From: JABFSC01 sp031389045
GTDB lineage: Bacteria > Desulfobacterota > Binatia > Bin18
Reading direction: 5' to 3'
Assembly (NCBI GenBank): GCA_031389045.1
Contig: JANMSE010000069.1
Coordinates: 1-50,495, forward strand
Length of the DNA: 50,495 bases
Made by a program: the position numbers and the translations under genes. Positions within the stretch are counted from its first letter, which is position 1. Every line of letters starts with the position of its first letter. Under the pieces are notes generated by a model. That model did no database searches, was not told the DNA's origin, and worked only from the letters and a program-made list of their open reading frames with translations. Shown here one piece after another: positions 7,812-16,185 of this stretch.

Positions 7812-8270
7812 TTACTGAGCTTGCTTCTTGGTTTGGATTTGCGTCAGCGAGGGGCGCGTATCCCGTCCGGGCGTGGCCGAGAGTTCGATGCGCCCCAGCC
7901 CGCGCACATTCGCGCAAGGGTCGTTGAAATTGGGAATGACAAAGCGAATTGGGCCGCCCGCCGACTCGGGAACCGGCAGGCCATCCTGCTGTTGGTAGAT
8001 CAGCAAGGCGCGCTCTTCCACCTCGGCGCGTTCGATACTGGCCGAGAAGGTCCCGTCAGACGAGTGCAGCGTCAAGTACTTCGCTTCAGGCTGTGGGCGC
8101 GCGGCGGCCAGCAGCGCGCCGAGCTTGACCGCGCGGCCTTCCCGTTTCGGGACCACTTGGCTCACATCGACAATGCGCGCCTCGGCGGGATAGCGCTCAA
8201 AATCCGCGACCCTAAGCGCGAGCCGATTGTGCACGAGTCCATCAATAATTAGTGTGGGCATGTCACTCAT
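7812..8270 (-). CDS. Molybdopterin-dependent oxidoreductase-like domain protein
   Basis: 152 aa from the ATG at 8268-8270, which follows AGGAGGAAA. The segment PTLIIDGLVHNRLALRVADF, then VVPKREGRAVKLGALLAAA, LTLHSSDGTFSASI and a final GLGRIELS resembles the oxidoreductase molybdopterin-binding domain of the sulfite oxidase superfamily. It is shorter than a full enzyme and lacks the invariant molybdenum-coordinating Cys, so it is probably a non-catalytic or accessory version. It probably forms an operon with the downstream SnoaL-like gene. Confidence 0.65.
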   Translation of the reverse strand: MSDMPTLIIDGLVHNRLALRVADFERYPAEARIVDVSQVVPKREGRAVKLGALLAAARPQPEAKYLTLHSSDGTFSASIERAEVEERALLIYQQQDGLPVPESAGGPIRFVIPNFNDPCANVRGLGRIELSATPGRDTRPSLTQIQTKKQAQ

Positions 8271-8378
8271 ACGCTTTCCTCCTACCACTTCTTACAGACG
8301 AAAAACACCGCACCGGCAAGAAGCACGAAGCCGACAACATCCCTGGTCGGAGTCAAGGGGCTATGCTAACACGCAGGC

Positions 8379-10442
8379 GTGCAACATTTCCGGGGTATGA
8401 GACCTGTCGAGGGCGAGGGCGAACGATCTCGCCGGTGGCTCTTCGTCGGGGCTTGGCTGTGCGCCTTGGCGATCGTGTGGGGTGCCTACGCCAACTCGTT
8501 TCACAACGCCTTTCATTTCGATGATAGCCACGTCATCGAAACCAATCTCTACATTCAGAGCCTCAGCAATCTCCCACTCTTTTTCACCGACGCCCGGACC
8601 TTTAGTAGTCTGCCGACGAATGCGGTTTATCGCCCGCTGGTCAGTGTGAGCCTCGCGCTCGATTATTGGCTCGCGGGCGGCCTGGTGCTCTGGTATTTCC
8701 ATGTCTCCCAGTTTGTCATGCTGCTTCTCTTGAGTCTGATGCTCTTCAGCGTCTTCCTCCGAGTCATGGACCAGGCTGAAGCGTATTGGGGGAATCGGTA
8801 TCTCGCGCTCTTCTGCACCCTCTGGTTCGCCGTGCATACCGTGAATACGGAAACGATCAACTACATCTCTGCTCGCTCGGAGTTGCTCGCCTCGTTGGGG
8901 ATGGTGGGGGCGTTTCTCTTGTATTTTGCCCTGCCCCGCTGGAGGTGGACCTTTCTCTATGTGCTGCCAATGCTGATTGGCGCGCTCGCCAAACCCTCGG
9001 CGGTGATCTTCGCGCCTCTCCTTCTGGTCTATGTCCTGCTGTATGAAAAACAGTTCGCCTTGCCGGACCTGCTCTCGACACGCGGCTGGCGACTGGTCTG
9101 GGAGGCCCTCCGGGTCAGTTTGCCGGCGTTGCTGTGTGGCACCGCCATGTTCGTCTTCGTGGAATCCATGAATACCCCCACCCTCAACTATGCGGGCGGG
9201 GGACGCTGGGAGTATCTCCTCACGCAAACGTTTATGTGGCTCCATTACGCCCGCCTGTTTTTTTTCCCGCTGGGGCTCACGGCGGATACGGATATGACCC
9301 TGATTCCAGTGTGGTACGACACCCGGGTGGCTGCGGGAGTCATGTTCCTGGTCGTGCTGCTGCGCGTGCTGTGGCGCACCTCGCAAACGCGCGCGTCTCG
9401 CCCGGTCACATTTGGGCTCTCATGGTTCGCGCTCACCTTACTGCCCACCTCCAGTCTGTTCCCCCTGGCCGAAGTCAGTAATGAGCACCGCGTGTTCATG
9501 CCGTACATGGGGCTGACCTTGGCGGTCGTCTGGGGGCTCGCCTTACAGATTCAACACTGGTGCACCGTATGGCCGCACCGTCGTCCTCTGCTGCTGCGTG
9601 GGGCGTGCGTGGTCGCCGGGCTCGTTGTCGGTGGGCATGCGGTCGGAACGTATCAGCGCAATATGGTGTGGCGAACCGAGGAAACCTTGTGGAGTGATGT
9701 GGTGCAAAAAAGTCCGACCAATGGCCGGGCATGGATGAACTATGGTCTGAGCGTCATGGGGCGGGGGGACTATCGTGAAGCCAAACGACTCTTCGAGCAG
9801 GCGCAGCGCTATGCCCCGTACTATGCCTCGCTGGAAGCCAATTTGGGTATCGTGAATGACCAGTTAGGCGAGCCCCGGGTGGCGGAGCCGCACTTTCAGC
9901 GCGCTTTGCAATTGCAGCCGGATTTCGTGGGCGGGCACTATTTTTACGCGCGCTGGTTAGTGAAGCAGAGCCGCGCCCGTGAGGCGCTACCTTTGCTACA
10001 ACGCGCCCTCACGCTCAGTCCGGGTTTCTACGCGGCCCGCGCCCTGCTCATCCAACTGTACGGTGTCCGAGAGGCGAAGGCTGAATTGGCCGCACTGATC
10101 CAAGAGACCTTGGTTCTCTCGCCGACTGACCCATTGGCGCTCGCGTATGCCCAGGGGGAGATTGGCCTCGTGCTGCCAACACCAAGCGCGCAAGCGTACT
10201 ACAAACGCGGGGTGGAGCTGACCAACGCCGGGCAACATCTTGAGGCGGCGCTCGCCTATCGGCAGGCGCTGCGATTCGAGCCGCCATCCGCCGAAGCCGC
10301 CAATAACCTGGGATGGTCCTTGGCAAAACTTGGATTCTATCAAGAAGCGCTCCCGCCCTTGGAGCAAGCGCTCCGCCTCAACCCGGACTTTGCCCTAGCG
10401 CGGAATAATTTGGCGTGGGTTCGCTCCGTCCTGGAAAACTAA
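8379..10442 (+). CDS. TMTC-like multi-pass membrane protein with C-terminal TPR repeats
   Basis: 687 aa. The first ~430 residues are a polytopic membrane region of about ten hydrophobic segments. It has a lumenal-type loop FHFDDSHVIETN (~47-58) with the DD pair typical of GT-C glycosyltransferases, then YRPLVSVSLALDYWL, VHTVNTETINYISARSELLA and GALAKPSAVIFAPLLLVY. This matches the TMTC/DUF1736 family, whose eukaryotic members O-mannosylate cadherins. Residues ~440-687 are about six TPR units ending LGWSLAKLGFYQEALPPLEQ. Start GTG 8379; the ATG at 8397 is a good alternative. The bacterial substrate is unknown; an envelope glycosylation role is inference. Confidence 0.8.
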   Translation: MQHFRGMRPVEGEGERSRRWLFVGAWLCALAIVWGAYANSFHNAFHFDDSHVIETNLYIQSLSNLPLFFTDARTFSSLPTNAVYRPLVSVSLALDYWLAGGLVLWYFHVSQFVMLLLLSLMLFSVFLRVMDQAEAYWGNRYLALFCTLWFAVHTVNTETINYISARSELLASLGMVGAFLLYFALPRWRWTFLYVLPMLIGALAKPSAVIFAPLLLVYVLLYEKQFALPDLLSTRGWRLVWEALRVSLPALLCGTAMFVFVESMNTPTLNYAGGGRWEYLLTQTFMWLHYARLFFFPLGLTADTDMTLIPVWYDTRVAAGVMFLVVLLRVLWRTSQTRASRPVTFGLSWFALTLLPTSSLFPLAEVSNEHRVFMPYMGLTLAVVWGLALQIQHWCTVWPHRRPLLLRGACVVAGLVVGGHAVGTYQRNMVWRTEETLWSDVVQKSPTNGRAWMNYGLSVMGRGDYREAKRLFEQAQRYAPYYASLEANLGIVNDQLGEPRVAEPHFQRALQLQPDFVGGHYFYARWLVKQSRAREALPLLQRALTLSPGFYAARALLIQLYGVREAKAELAALIQETLVLSPTDPLALAYAQGEIGLVLPTPSAQAYYKRGVELTNAGQHLEAALAYRQALRFEPPSAEAANNLGWSLAKLGFYQEALPPLEQALRLNPDFALARNNLAWVRSVLEN

Positions 10443-10545
10443 AGACAAAGTCAAAAGGCAAAAGTCAAAGGGCAAAAGTCAAAAGTGAAAAAAAGACTCC
10501 GAACTGTCTGAGACTCCGAACTGGTTTGGATTCCGAACTTCTCCC
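10443..10545. repeat. Period-7 A-rich array followed by GACTCCGAACT words
   Basis: Starting at the TAA of the TPR gene, seven heptamers run in phase: AAAGTCA, AAAGGCA, AAAGTCA, AAGGGCA, AAAGTCA, AAAGTGA, AAAAAAG. They are followed by GACTCCGAACT words to 10541. The block is the inverted equivalent of 6867-7005. Confidence 0.85.
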
Positions 10546-10607
10546 CCACAGTCCTTGAGAGCAATAGCGTGAACAGGTAGGCTTTCCTCACCTCCAGGAG
10601 GGTTCTG

Positions 10608-10979
10608 ATGACAACAAGAAACACTGACATGCGTGCGCAGCTCCAGAAAATTCCGTTCTCGACTCAGCAAGGTGAAAAAAGAATGGTTCCCCTACCGCGG
10701 CTCATGCCAATCGCGGATATGCGGAAAGCCTTCGTGAATGAATGGGTTGTGAGCAACGTGACCACCTGGGATAAAACAGAAACGCCCATACGAGGGGAGG
10801 TCCTCAAGCACCACGCACACAAGTCTGTCGTGTATCAAGCGGCAAAGAACTACCTTGCCCAGCACCCCACTGCTCACCTGTTCATTTTCTTCGCCGGAGA
10901 CCCGATTCCAATTGAAACCGACACCACAACCCTCACCGCAACCCTGATCCTCCGACCTCCAATCCCTTCCACGAAGTAG
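10608..10979 (+). CDS. Conserved-looking small protein of unknown function
   Basis: 123 aa with a strong SD (AGGAGGG 6 nt before ATG), so very likely expressed. After a basic N-terminus the core VNEWVVSNVTTWDKTETPIR, then GEVLKHHAHKSVVYQAAKNY and AHLFIFFAGDPIPIE suggests a small alpha/beta domain: strand, helix, then a strand ending in an acidic loop. The layout faintly recalls DUF5678-type proteins. No signal peptide, membrane segment or catalytic motif is seen. The gene is bracketed by word-repeat arrays on both sides. I do not assign a function. Confidence 0.6.
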   Translation: MTTRNTDMRAQLQKIPFSTQQGEKRMVPLPRLMPIADMRKAFVNEWVVSNVTTWDKTETPIRGEVLKHHAHKSVVYQAAKNYLAQHPTAHLFIFFAGDPIPIETDTTTLTATLILRPPIPSTK

Positions 10980-11036
10980 TTTGACTCCGAACTTCCGAGA
11001 CTCCGAACTCCGAACTTCTTCGGGACTCCGAACTTC
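10980..11036. repeat. ACTCCGA heptamer array between convergent genes
   Basis: Repeated ACTCCGA and ACTTC words fill the whole gap between the TAG of the plus-strand small gene and the TAA of the minus-strand glycosyltransferase. No other feature fits in this spacer. Confidence 0.75.
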
Positions 11037-12017
11037 TTACTGCCGCGGCCGCCCCGGTTCATGAGCAACGTCGAGCGCCAGCGCTTGCAGCAACAGTTGA
11101 AAGCCCAGGACGATAGCGAGGACGCCGATCATCACCGTGCCGGTGCTCGTGAATTGCTGTACGTGCGCGGAGTGTATCCAATGATACACGGACCACACGA
11201 CCCCGAAACTGAAGGCCGGCATCCCTGTCGCCAATAACAGCGAGACCACATTGAAATCCCGCAGAAAATAACTCATGCCGATACGGTACAGCGCCCGCCC
11301 CATCAGCCGGGGCGCGAAGTCGGCGATCATCCGCCACGGGCGTAGCGAACTGGTCTCATCACCGTAGACTGGCAGCAGGGGAATGTCCTCCAGTACGGCC
11401 CGCGCGAAATAGACTTCGCAGAGCAAACTGATCTCAAAGAAATAGCGGTCGCTCAGCCGCTGAAAATCTAGGTTCCGCACGAGACTGGCACGGAGGGCGA
11501 GATAGCCATTGCACGGGTCAAACATCCGCCAGTAGCCGGAAGCGACCTTGGTGAGAAAGGAGAGCGCGAGATTCCCCAGCCGCCGGACGAGCGGCATCTT
11601 GCGGACGAAGGCGAAGTGGACAAAGCGATTCCCCTTGGTCATATCCGCGTGCTCGGCAACAATCGGGGTCACGAATTGAGGAATGAGCTGTGGGTCCATC
11701 TGCCCGTCCCCATCGACCTTGACGATGATGTCAGCCTCCAGCTCCAGGGCCTTCGCGAATCCAGTCTTCATCGCTCCGCCCACGCCACGATTAGCGGGAT
11801 GGGACAGCACAATCAGCCGTGGGTCGAGAATCCGCCGCAGCACCTCCTGTACGTTGTCGGGTGAGGCGTCATCGACCACGATGATGTGTGTCACCGCGGG
11901 TGGGATGCGGGCAATGACTCCGGCGATCAACGTCGCCACGCGATAGGCGGGAATCACCATCGCGATGGAGGGCTGGGAGGTGGAAAGTGGTGTGCAAGGC
12001 AAACGGAATCTCCGCAT
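11037..12017 (-). CDS. Family 2 glycosyltransferase (dolichyl/undecaprenyl-phosphate sugar synthase type)
   Basis: 326 aa from the ATG at 12015-12017; the frame is open further upstream but runs into the preceding Uma2 gene. The GT-A core is complete: MVIPAYRVATLIAGVIARI, HIIVVDDASPDN, the HPANRGVGGAMKTGF nucleotide loop, the metal-binding VKVDGDGQMDP (DxD-like), and FDPCNGYLALRA. Two C-terminal hydrophobic helices (~residues 250-310) anchor it. The family makes polyprenyl-phosphate-linked sugars. It lies 37 nt downstream of a Uma2 gene. It may supply the TMTC-like protein at 8.4 kb with a lipid-linked sugar; this is inference. Confidence 0.85.
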   Translation of the reverse strand: MRRFRLPCTPLSTSQPSIAMVIPAYRVATLIAGVIARIPPAVTHIIVVDDASPDNVQEVLRRILDPRLIVLSHPANRGVGGAMKTGFAKALELEADIIVKVDGDGQMDPQLIPQFVTPIVAEHADMTKGNRFVHFAFVRKMPLVRRLGNLALSFLTKVASGYWRMFDPCNGYLALRASLVRNLDFQRLSDRYFFEISLLCEVYFARAVLEDIPLLPVYGDETSSLRPWRMIADFAPRLMGRALYRIGMSYFLRDFNVVSLLLATGMPAFSFGVVWSVYHWIHSAHVQQFTSTGTVMIGVLAIVLGFQLLLQALALDVAHEPGRPRQ

Positions 12018-12054
12018 CAGCAATTGGGAAGAAGGAAGCTCCGTTTCCGCACTA

Positions 12055-12864
12055 TCATTCCTCCGGGTCGATCCCCGCTTGGCGAAGTAAGGCCGCAAGC
12101 CGTGCGGCCCGCTGGTCGGCTTGCACGGCCCGCTGATCGGCTTGCACGGCTCGTTGCTGTTCCTGCTCGGCCTGTCGTTCGGCCTGCTCGGCCCGTTCCT
12201 TCCCCGTGGGAATGAGCACGCCATGCTCATCGGTCCACCGCAACCACGTGTCCGTCCTTCCCTCAAACTCTCCTTCCCATAGGGTCAGGCCGAGTTTCAG
12301 GCAAGCAAACCGCGCGTTGTCCCGGCGTTCGTACTGCATCTCCGCCAACCGATACACCGTCAGCACCTCGTCCATAATCCGCCGTTGCGGATCGTAGATC
12401 ACATAAAATGGCACTCGCAGCCAGGCATACTTTCGCCGTTTCTCCGTGTTCTCATTGCCGACAGTGTTCGACACGATTTCGAGGACCAGCTCCGGCGGTT
12501 TGCCGAACTCCCAGATAAAATAGGAGCGGTGTTTCTTGTCCCACCAGTCTTGCGCCACCGTCACATCAAGGCTCAGAAACATATCTGGCACGATGGCTGG
12601 CGTGCGGGTTTGGGAAAATACGCCGACGTTGGCGGCGGCCAGAAACGGACGATGCTCACCCGGCCCCGCCCACGAGCTGTAGAGCGGTTCCGTCAACAAG
12701 CGCTGTTGTTTTTCAGAAGGGATATTATCCACGGGTGTGTCATCCTCGGTGATCAGGTCCTGAATCTCGGGAATCGTGTCAATCGGTAATTCCAAAGGCG
12801 TATCATCCTCGGTGATCAGGTCATCAATATCTGGCGTGATGCTGTCTGTTTGTTGGTCTAACAT
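12055..12864 (-). CDS. Uma2-family (DUF820) restriction-endonuclease-fold protein with coiled-coil tail
   Basis: 269 aa from ATG 12862-12864, with GAGGTG upstream. The Uma2 core shows PDMFLSLDV, KPPELVLEIVSNTVGNENTE, KRRKYAWLRVPFYVIYDPQ, typical of the PD-(D/E)XK-like fold abundant in cyanobacteria and other environmental bacteria. The N-terminus repeats DLITEDDTP twice (~13-21 and ~35-43). The C-terminal ~55 residues are a charged coiled coil (AEQAERQAEQEQQRAVQADQ), with QADQRAV duplicated by a tandem DNA repeat. Function in vivo is unknown; transposon-related or nuclease roles are only guesses. Confidence 0.85.
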   Translation of the reverse strand: MLDQQTDSITPDIDDLITEDDTPLELPIDTIPEIQDLITEDDTPVDNIPSEKQQRLLTEPLYSSWAGPGEHRPFLAAANVGVFSQTRTPAIVPDMFLSLDVTVAQDWWDKKHRSYFIWEFGKPPELVLEIVSNTVGNENTEKRRKYAWLRVPFYVIYDPQRRIMDEVLTVYRLAEMQYERRDNARFACLKLGLTLWEGEFEGRTDTWLRWTDEHGVLIPTGKERAEQAERQAEQEQQRAVQADQRAVQADQRAARLAALLRQAGIDPEE

Positions 12865-13220
12865 GGGGCACCTCGTGAGCAGTCGCGGAAAATCTACCCG
12901 GTTTCGGCGACCGCGACGGAGAATAGAAGGCAGCGGATTGCTTTGGAGAGATTCCCAGGGGTCGGCTCTCCTCCTCACGGTGGCGAAGATATAAGGCGGT
13001 ACGCGTCCTGTCGATGGGTTTCACTGAAAGGCAAAAGCAAAACTCGGAACTCGGAGCCGGAAGAAACGCTCTAAGGGGGCGGCTTCCAAGATTGGACGCG
13101 GAACTTTCAAACACGACTCCGTACCGTCTTGGTCCTGCCAATGGCGTTCGTCTTCCTTTACCTGGGAATGCGGTTGATCCGTCAAGGGGTTCTCCTATGC
13201 CAAGCCCAGTTGTCCAATTT
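12865..13220. other. 356-bp intergenic stretch without a convincing gene
   Basis: Contains a minor AACTCGGA word repeat near 13040-13056. A plus-strand frame around 13129-13200 encodes a hydrophobic run (PMAFVFLYLGMRLI) but lacks a ribosome site and runs antisense into the SDR gene, so I do not call it. The promoter of the Uma2/GT2 pair presumably lies near 12880-12990 but no clear -35/-10 boxes were recognised. Confidence 0.5.
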
Positions 13221-14102
13221 TCAGGCGGCACTCGTCCCGCCATCAGGGAGTGCTGCCAAACATGTGAGCGTTTCCGCGAGTGAGCGCAAGGAGATTCCCA
13301 GCCGCGCGAGATCGGCGGTGGTATCGACGGCTTGCATCGCGCGCAGGCCCAAGAGATTTTCCCGCGTGATCGGGAGTTTCAGGCCCAGGGCCTCGGTGAC
13401 CGAGAGCACGCTACGCACGACCAGATATGGCAAGGGGATAAAGCGTGGCCGCACACCGAGGGTCCGCGCGAGCATGGTGTAGAACTCGCGGTACGGCACC
13501 GCCGTGGGGTGCGCAAGGGCAAACGTTCCCTGCTTCTTGCCGACCAGCATCCGCTCAATACCCAGGAGCAAGTCCTGTATCCACACGGTTTGGATGGGTT
13601 GCCGCCCCCCACCGATCAAGGGAATGTAGCCGCCCCGACCGAGGTGCGCACGCATGCGTTGAAACAGCCCGCCATGACCCAGGACGAGCCCCGGACGCAC
13701 GACACAGTCAACCGCCGGATCGAAGAGTTGTTCGCAGAGATATTTTTGTTGGCCATACTTTGACAGCGCCCGTGCGTGGGCCGAGGCGCTCGAAAGAAAC
13801 ACATTGCTCTTGAGCCCATGCTGGCGCGAGGCCGCGAGCAGCCGTTGGGTGCCGATCACATTGTCCCGCACCTCATTGTCGATAGAGGCGCAGTGCACCA
13901 GAAAATCCGCTCCCGCGCACAGACCCTCCTCAAGGGGCACGCGCAAATCATGGGGCCGGTAGCGCACGCGCGCGAGCGGGGATGGCGGAAGTGTCCGTGC
14001 CAAGGCGATCACCTGCCAGCCGCGTTGGGCGAAATGTGTCACCACATGCCGCCCAATGAACCCCGTGGCCCCGGTCACGAGGATCGTCGGAACGTCAGGC
14101 AT
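13221..14102 (-). CDS. NAD(P)-dependent epimerase/dehydratase (extended SDR)
   Basis: 293 aa from the ATG at 14100-14102, overlapping the upstream oxidoreductase stop by 8 nt; an ATG at 14117 is the alternative. The glycine-rich TILVTGATGFIGRHVV opens the Rossmann fold. HDLRVPLEEG and FLVHCASIDN follow, then Ser (FLSSASAHA) and the catalytic YGQQK (YxxxK). C-terminally, the substrate domain includes HGGLFQRMRAHL and IPLIGGGRQPIQTVWIQDL, resembling NDUFA9-like or sterol dehydrogenase-like SDRs. Tight coupling with the GMC enzyme suggests consecutive redox steps on one substrate, which is unknown. Confidence 0.85.
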   Translation of the reverse strand: MPDVPTILVTGATGFIGRHVVTHFAQRGWQVIALARTLPPSPLARVRYRPHDLRVPLEEGLCAGADFLVHCASIDNEVRDNVIGTQRLLAASRQHGLKSNVFLSSASAHARALSKYGQQKYLCEQLFDPAVDCVVRPGLVLGHGGLFQRMRAHLGRGGYIPLIGGGRQPIQTVWIQDLLLGIERMLVGKKQGTFALAHPTAVPYREFYTMLARTLGVRPRFIPLPYLVVRSVLSVTEALGLKLPITRENLLGLRAMQAVDTTADLARLGISLRSLAETLTCLAALPDGGTSAA

Positions 14103-15726
14103 GCTTGCCGAAGGCATGCTTGCCGACCTCCACGGCGACATTGTGCGCGTTCGCCATCAGGGTCAACGTCAAGCCCTTTGCCGGCGCATACCGCAATCCT
14201 GAGCCATCGGCGACAAACACCCGGCTCGTCCCGTGTAACTGGCCCTGGGGGGACAAGGTGAACTCCTTGGGGTCGCGACTGAATGGCAGGGTACCCGCAT
14301 AGTGAATGCTGGAGCCAGGGCCCGGATACACACGCTTCAAGGGACAGCAACGTAAGGCGCGAAACGCCCACGCGAATTTTTTCTCGCGAGCACGGAGGGC
14401 CGCGGTCTCGTGCGCCGACAAGGTGTAGACGGCCTTGAGCATATCACCCGTAGGCGAGTGAGCATCCGGCAGTAAGCTGAGGTATTTGTTGTCCGAGAAG
14501 GTATCGGGGTGGTGAATCCCGACGAGCGTCAGCCCAGGTAGGAGGTATTGCATGAGGATGCGGCCATCGCGAAAATTCAGCGGCGTTTCCTTCAGGAGGC
14601 GAAATAACAGCAGCGACCGATATGAATACATCGACGCCTGCGCCACATCAAAATTGGTGCCCGCGGCATCATGGAACATCATCAACTGCGCGAAGCCGGT
14701 GCGATACCGGTCCGTGGCGGTACCCACCAAGGCCGGCTGTACGCACGGCAGATACATGTAGGGATTGCACAGGAAGGGTAACTTTTTGTCCGTGTTGGGA
14801 AGGGAGCGCAGCACGATTCTCGCCGTGCTGAACACCCCGGTGGCCAGCACGAGGTTTTTACACCTCCACGCCGAACGCTCCCCGGTGTTGGTGTTGAGAC
14901 AGTGCACCTCCACGCCGTCCGACTGGTCGCGGAAGCGCACCACCAGCATGGAGTTGAGATACGTGAAGCCGGTGTGCTGTTTGAGGCGCTCAATCGTCAT
15001 CCACGGACGATACGCGCTGTGCCCGCGGTCGGTATAAAAATCGAGATCGTGATACGCGACTTTCTTCCGCTCCCCGGTATCGCGCGTGAGGAGCGCCAGC
15101 GCGGGCCTGCCCAGGAAAAAGCCGCGCGGATTGAGCACGGCTTTTGTCCGCGCATACCGGCGCAACAGGGGGGCCGCCGTGGAGTCGAGGTCCGAAACGG
15201 GCTGGACATCGCGCAGATGCCCAGCCGTGTACGGGGTGACATCATCCTGAGTGGCGCTCATCCCGATCCGGTCGGCCACGACGCGGTAGGCTTCGCGCAT
15301 CGCGTCTTCGTCCAACCCGCAGGCCGCCAGCTCCGGCCGTGAAAACACATTGCAGCCGACGCCCCATCCATTTCCCAGACCCCCAAAGGCGAGGGACTCG
15401 AACGGCGCGAAATTGTCGGAGAGGAGCGGCAGAAAGCGATCGACGAGCGTGGTCATGAATTGTCGCGGTGCCGTCAGTTGCGCTCCGGTTTTGACGGCTC
15501 CCCAGGACAACGCCTCAAAGTCGTCGCCGAGAAAATAGCGGTGCTGGGCGGGATCGCTCTGGCGCAGGGTCAGAAAATCCTGTTCGGGAATCAACTGTTG
15601 GTACTTCTGATCCACGACGCCCACATCCAGCAGGGTCACGTGCACGCCGGCTTCGACGAGGGTCTGCGCCGCCATGGCGCCGGTGCATCCTGATCCGACC
15701 ACGATACATTCTCGGAGCGGTGTCAC
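14095..15726 (-). CDS. GMC-type FAD-dependent oxidoreductase
   Basis: 543 aa from a GTG at 15724-15726 that overlaps the upstream stop as GTGA; this places the FAD motif CIVVGSGCTGAMAAQTL near residue 10 as expected. A middle GGLGNGWGVGCNVFSRPEL contacts FAD. VLATGVFSTARIVL and the C-terminal HYAGTLPFSR plus VFVADGSGLRYAPAKGLTLT and ANAHNVA match the GMC C-terminal domain, with His and Asn/His as catalytic candidates. GMC enzymes oxidise alcohols or sterols. Coupled to an SDR and a small membrane-associated protein, so probably part of a lipid- or terpenoid-tailoring operon; the substrate is not known. Confidence 0.85.
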   Translation of the reverse strand: MTPLRECIVVGSGCTGAMAAQTLVEAGVHVTLLDVGVVDQKYQQLIPEQDFLTLRQSDPAQHRYFLGDDFEALSWGAVKTGAQLTAPRQFMTTLVDRFLPLLSDNFAPFESLAFGGLGNGWGVGCNVFSRPELAACGLDEDAMREAYRVVADRIGMSATQDDVTPYTAGHLRDVQPVSDLDSTAAPLLRRYARTKAVLNPRGFFLGRPALALLTRDTGERKKVAYHDLDFYTDRGHSAYRPWMTIERLKQHTGFTYLNSMLVVRFRDQSDGVEVHCLNTNTGERSAWRCKNLVLATGVFSTARIVLRSLPNTDKKLPFLCNPYMYLPCVQPALVGTATDRYRTGFAQLMMFHDAAGTNFDVAQASMYSYRSLLLFRLLKETPLNFRDGRILMQYLLPGLTLVGIHHPDTFSDNKYLSLLPDAHSPTGDMLKAVYTLSAHETAALRAREKKFAWAFRALRCCPLKRVYPGPGSSIHYAGTLPFSRDPKEFTLSPQGQLHGTSRVFVADGSGLRYAPAKGLTLTLMANAHNVAVEVGKHAFGKHA

Positions 15727-16115
15727 AAGCGCAGCCCTTTGACTACACACGCCCCCAGCACGGCATTGCACACCGCGCGACAGCCCACGAACCCGAGATA
15801 GCCGAGATACCACACCCCTCGTGGCCGTGGCAGAAACAAATGGGCATAGCGCGGCTGTGTCTCCACGATAGCGAGCATCACGAAAATTTTTCCGCGCACC
15901 AGCGCATAAGGGTGCGTCAGTGCCAACCAGGCATCAATCATGCCGATGGACCAGGGATGGGCGAGCATAAAGCGCAGCAAGTTGTCGTCCTTCGCGTCAA
16001 GACGCATGGGCAAGGTCGCCATGGCCCGCTCAAACAGGAGCAGGCTGGGTTCGTCGGGGGTGCTGCCGAGCAAATAGCGACCGAAAAGAAGGGCTTCGTC
16101 TCTTGGGTGTGTCAT
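15723..16115 (-). CDS. Small protein of unknown function, first gene of the GMC/SDR unit
   Basis: 130 aa. The sequence starts MTHPRDEALLFGRYLLG and ends in a weakly hydrophobic segment (YLGYLGFVGCRAVCNAVLGA) that may be a membrane or hairpin anchor. Its stop overlaps the GTG of the GMC oxidoreductase by 4 nt. That placement is typical of small gluconate-dehydrogenase-like subunits next to GMC enzymes, and a role as accessory subunit or maturation partner is the natural guess; the identity itself is too weak to name. Confidence 0.6.
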   Translation of the reverse strand: MTHPRDEALLFGRYLLGSTPDEPSLLLFERAMATLPMRLDAKDDNLLRFMLAHPWSIGMIDAWLALTHPYALVRGKIFVMLAIVETQPRYAHLFLPRPRGVWYLGYLGFVGCRAVCNAVLGACVVKGLRL

Positions 16116-16185
16116 TACCTAGTGCTCTCAGGCTCATCCGTGATGGTCACGGCGAGGGCCCGCGCTATGAGTCATGTTGCGCGGA

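Noticed and set aside
7812..8270. Complete sulfite oxidase-type enzyme
   Set aside because: Too short and without the molybdenum-ligand Cys; only the domain family is supported.
8361..9386. 341-codon minus-strand frame opposite the TMTC-like gene
   Set aside because: Highly charged, low-complexity His/Glu/Arg translation typical of an antisense shadow; the plus strand encodes a clear membrane protein.
13129..13482. 117-codon plus-strand frame with a hydrophobic start
   Set aside because: Mostly antisense to the SDR gene, no ribosome site, and the hydrophobic run is short.
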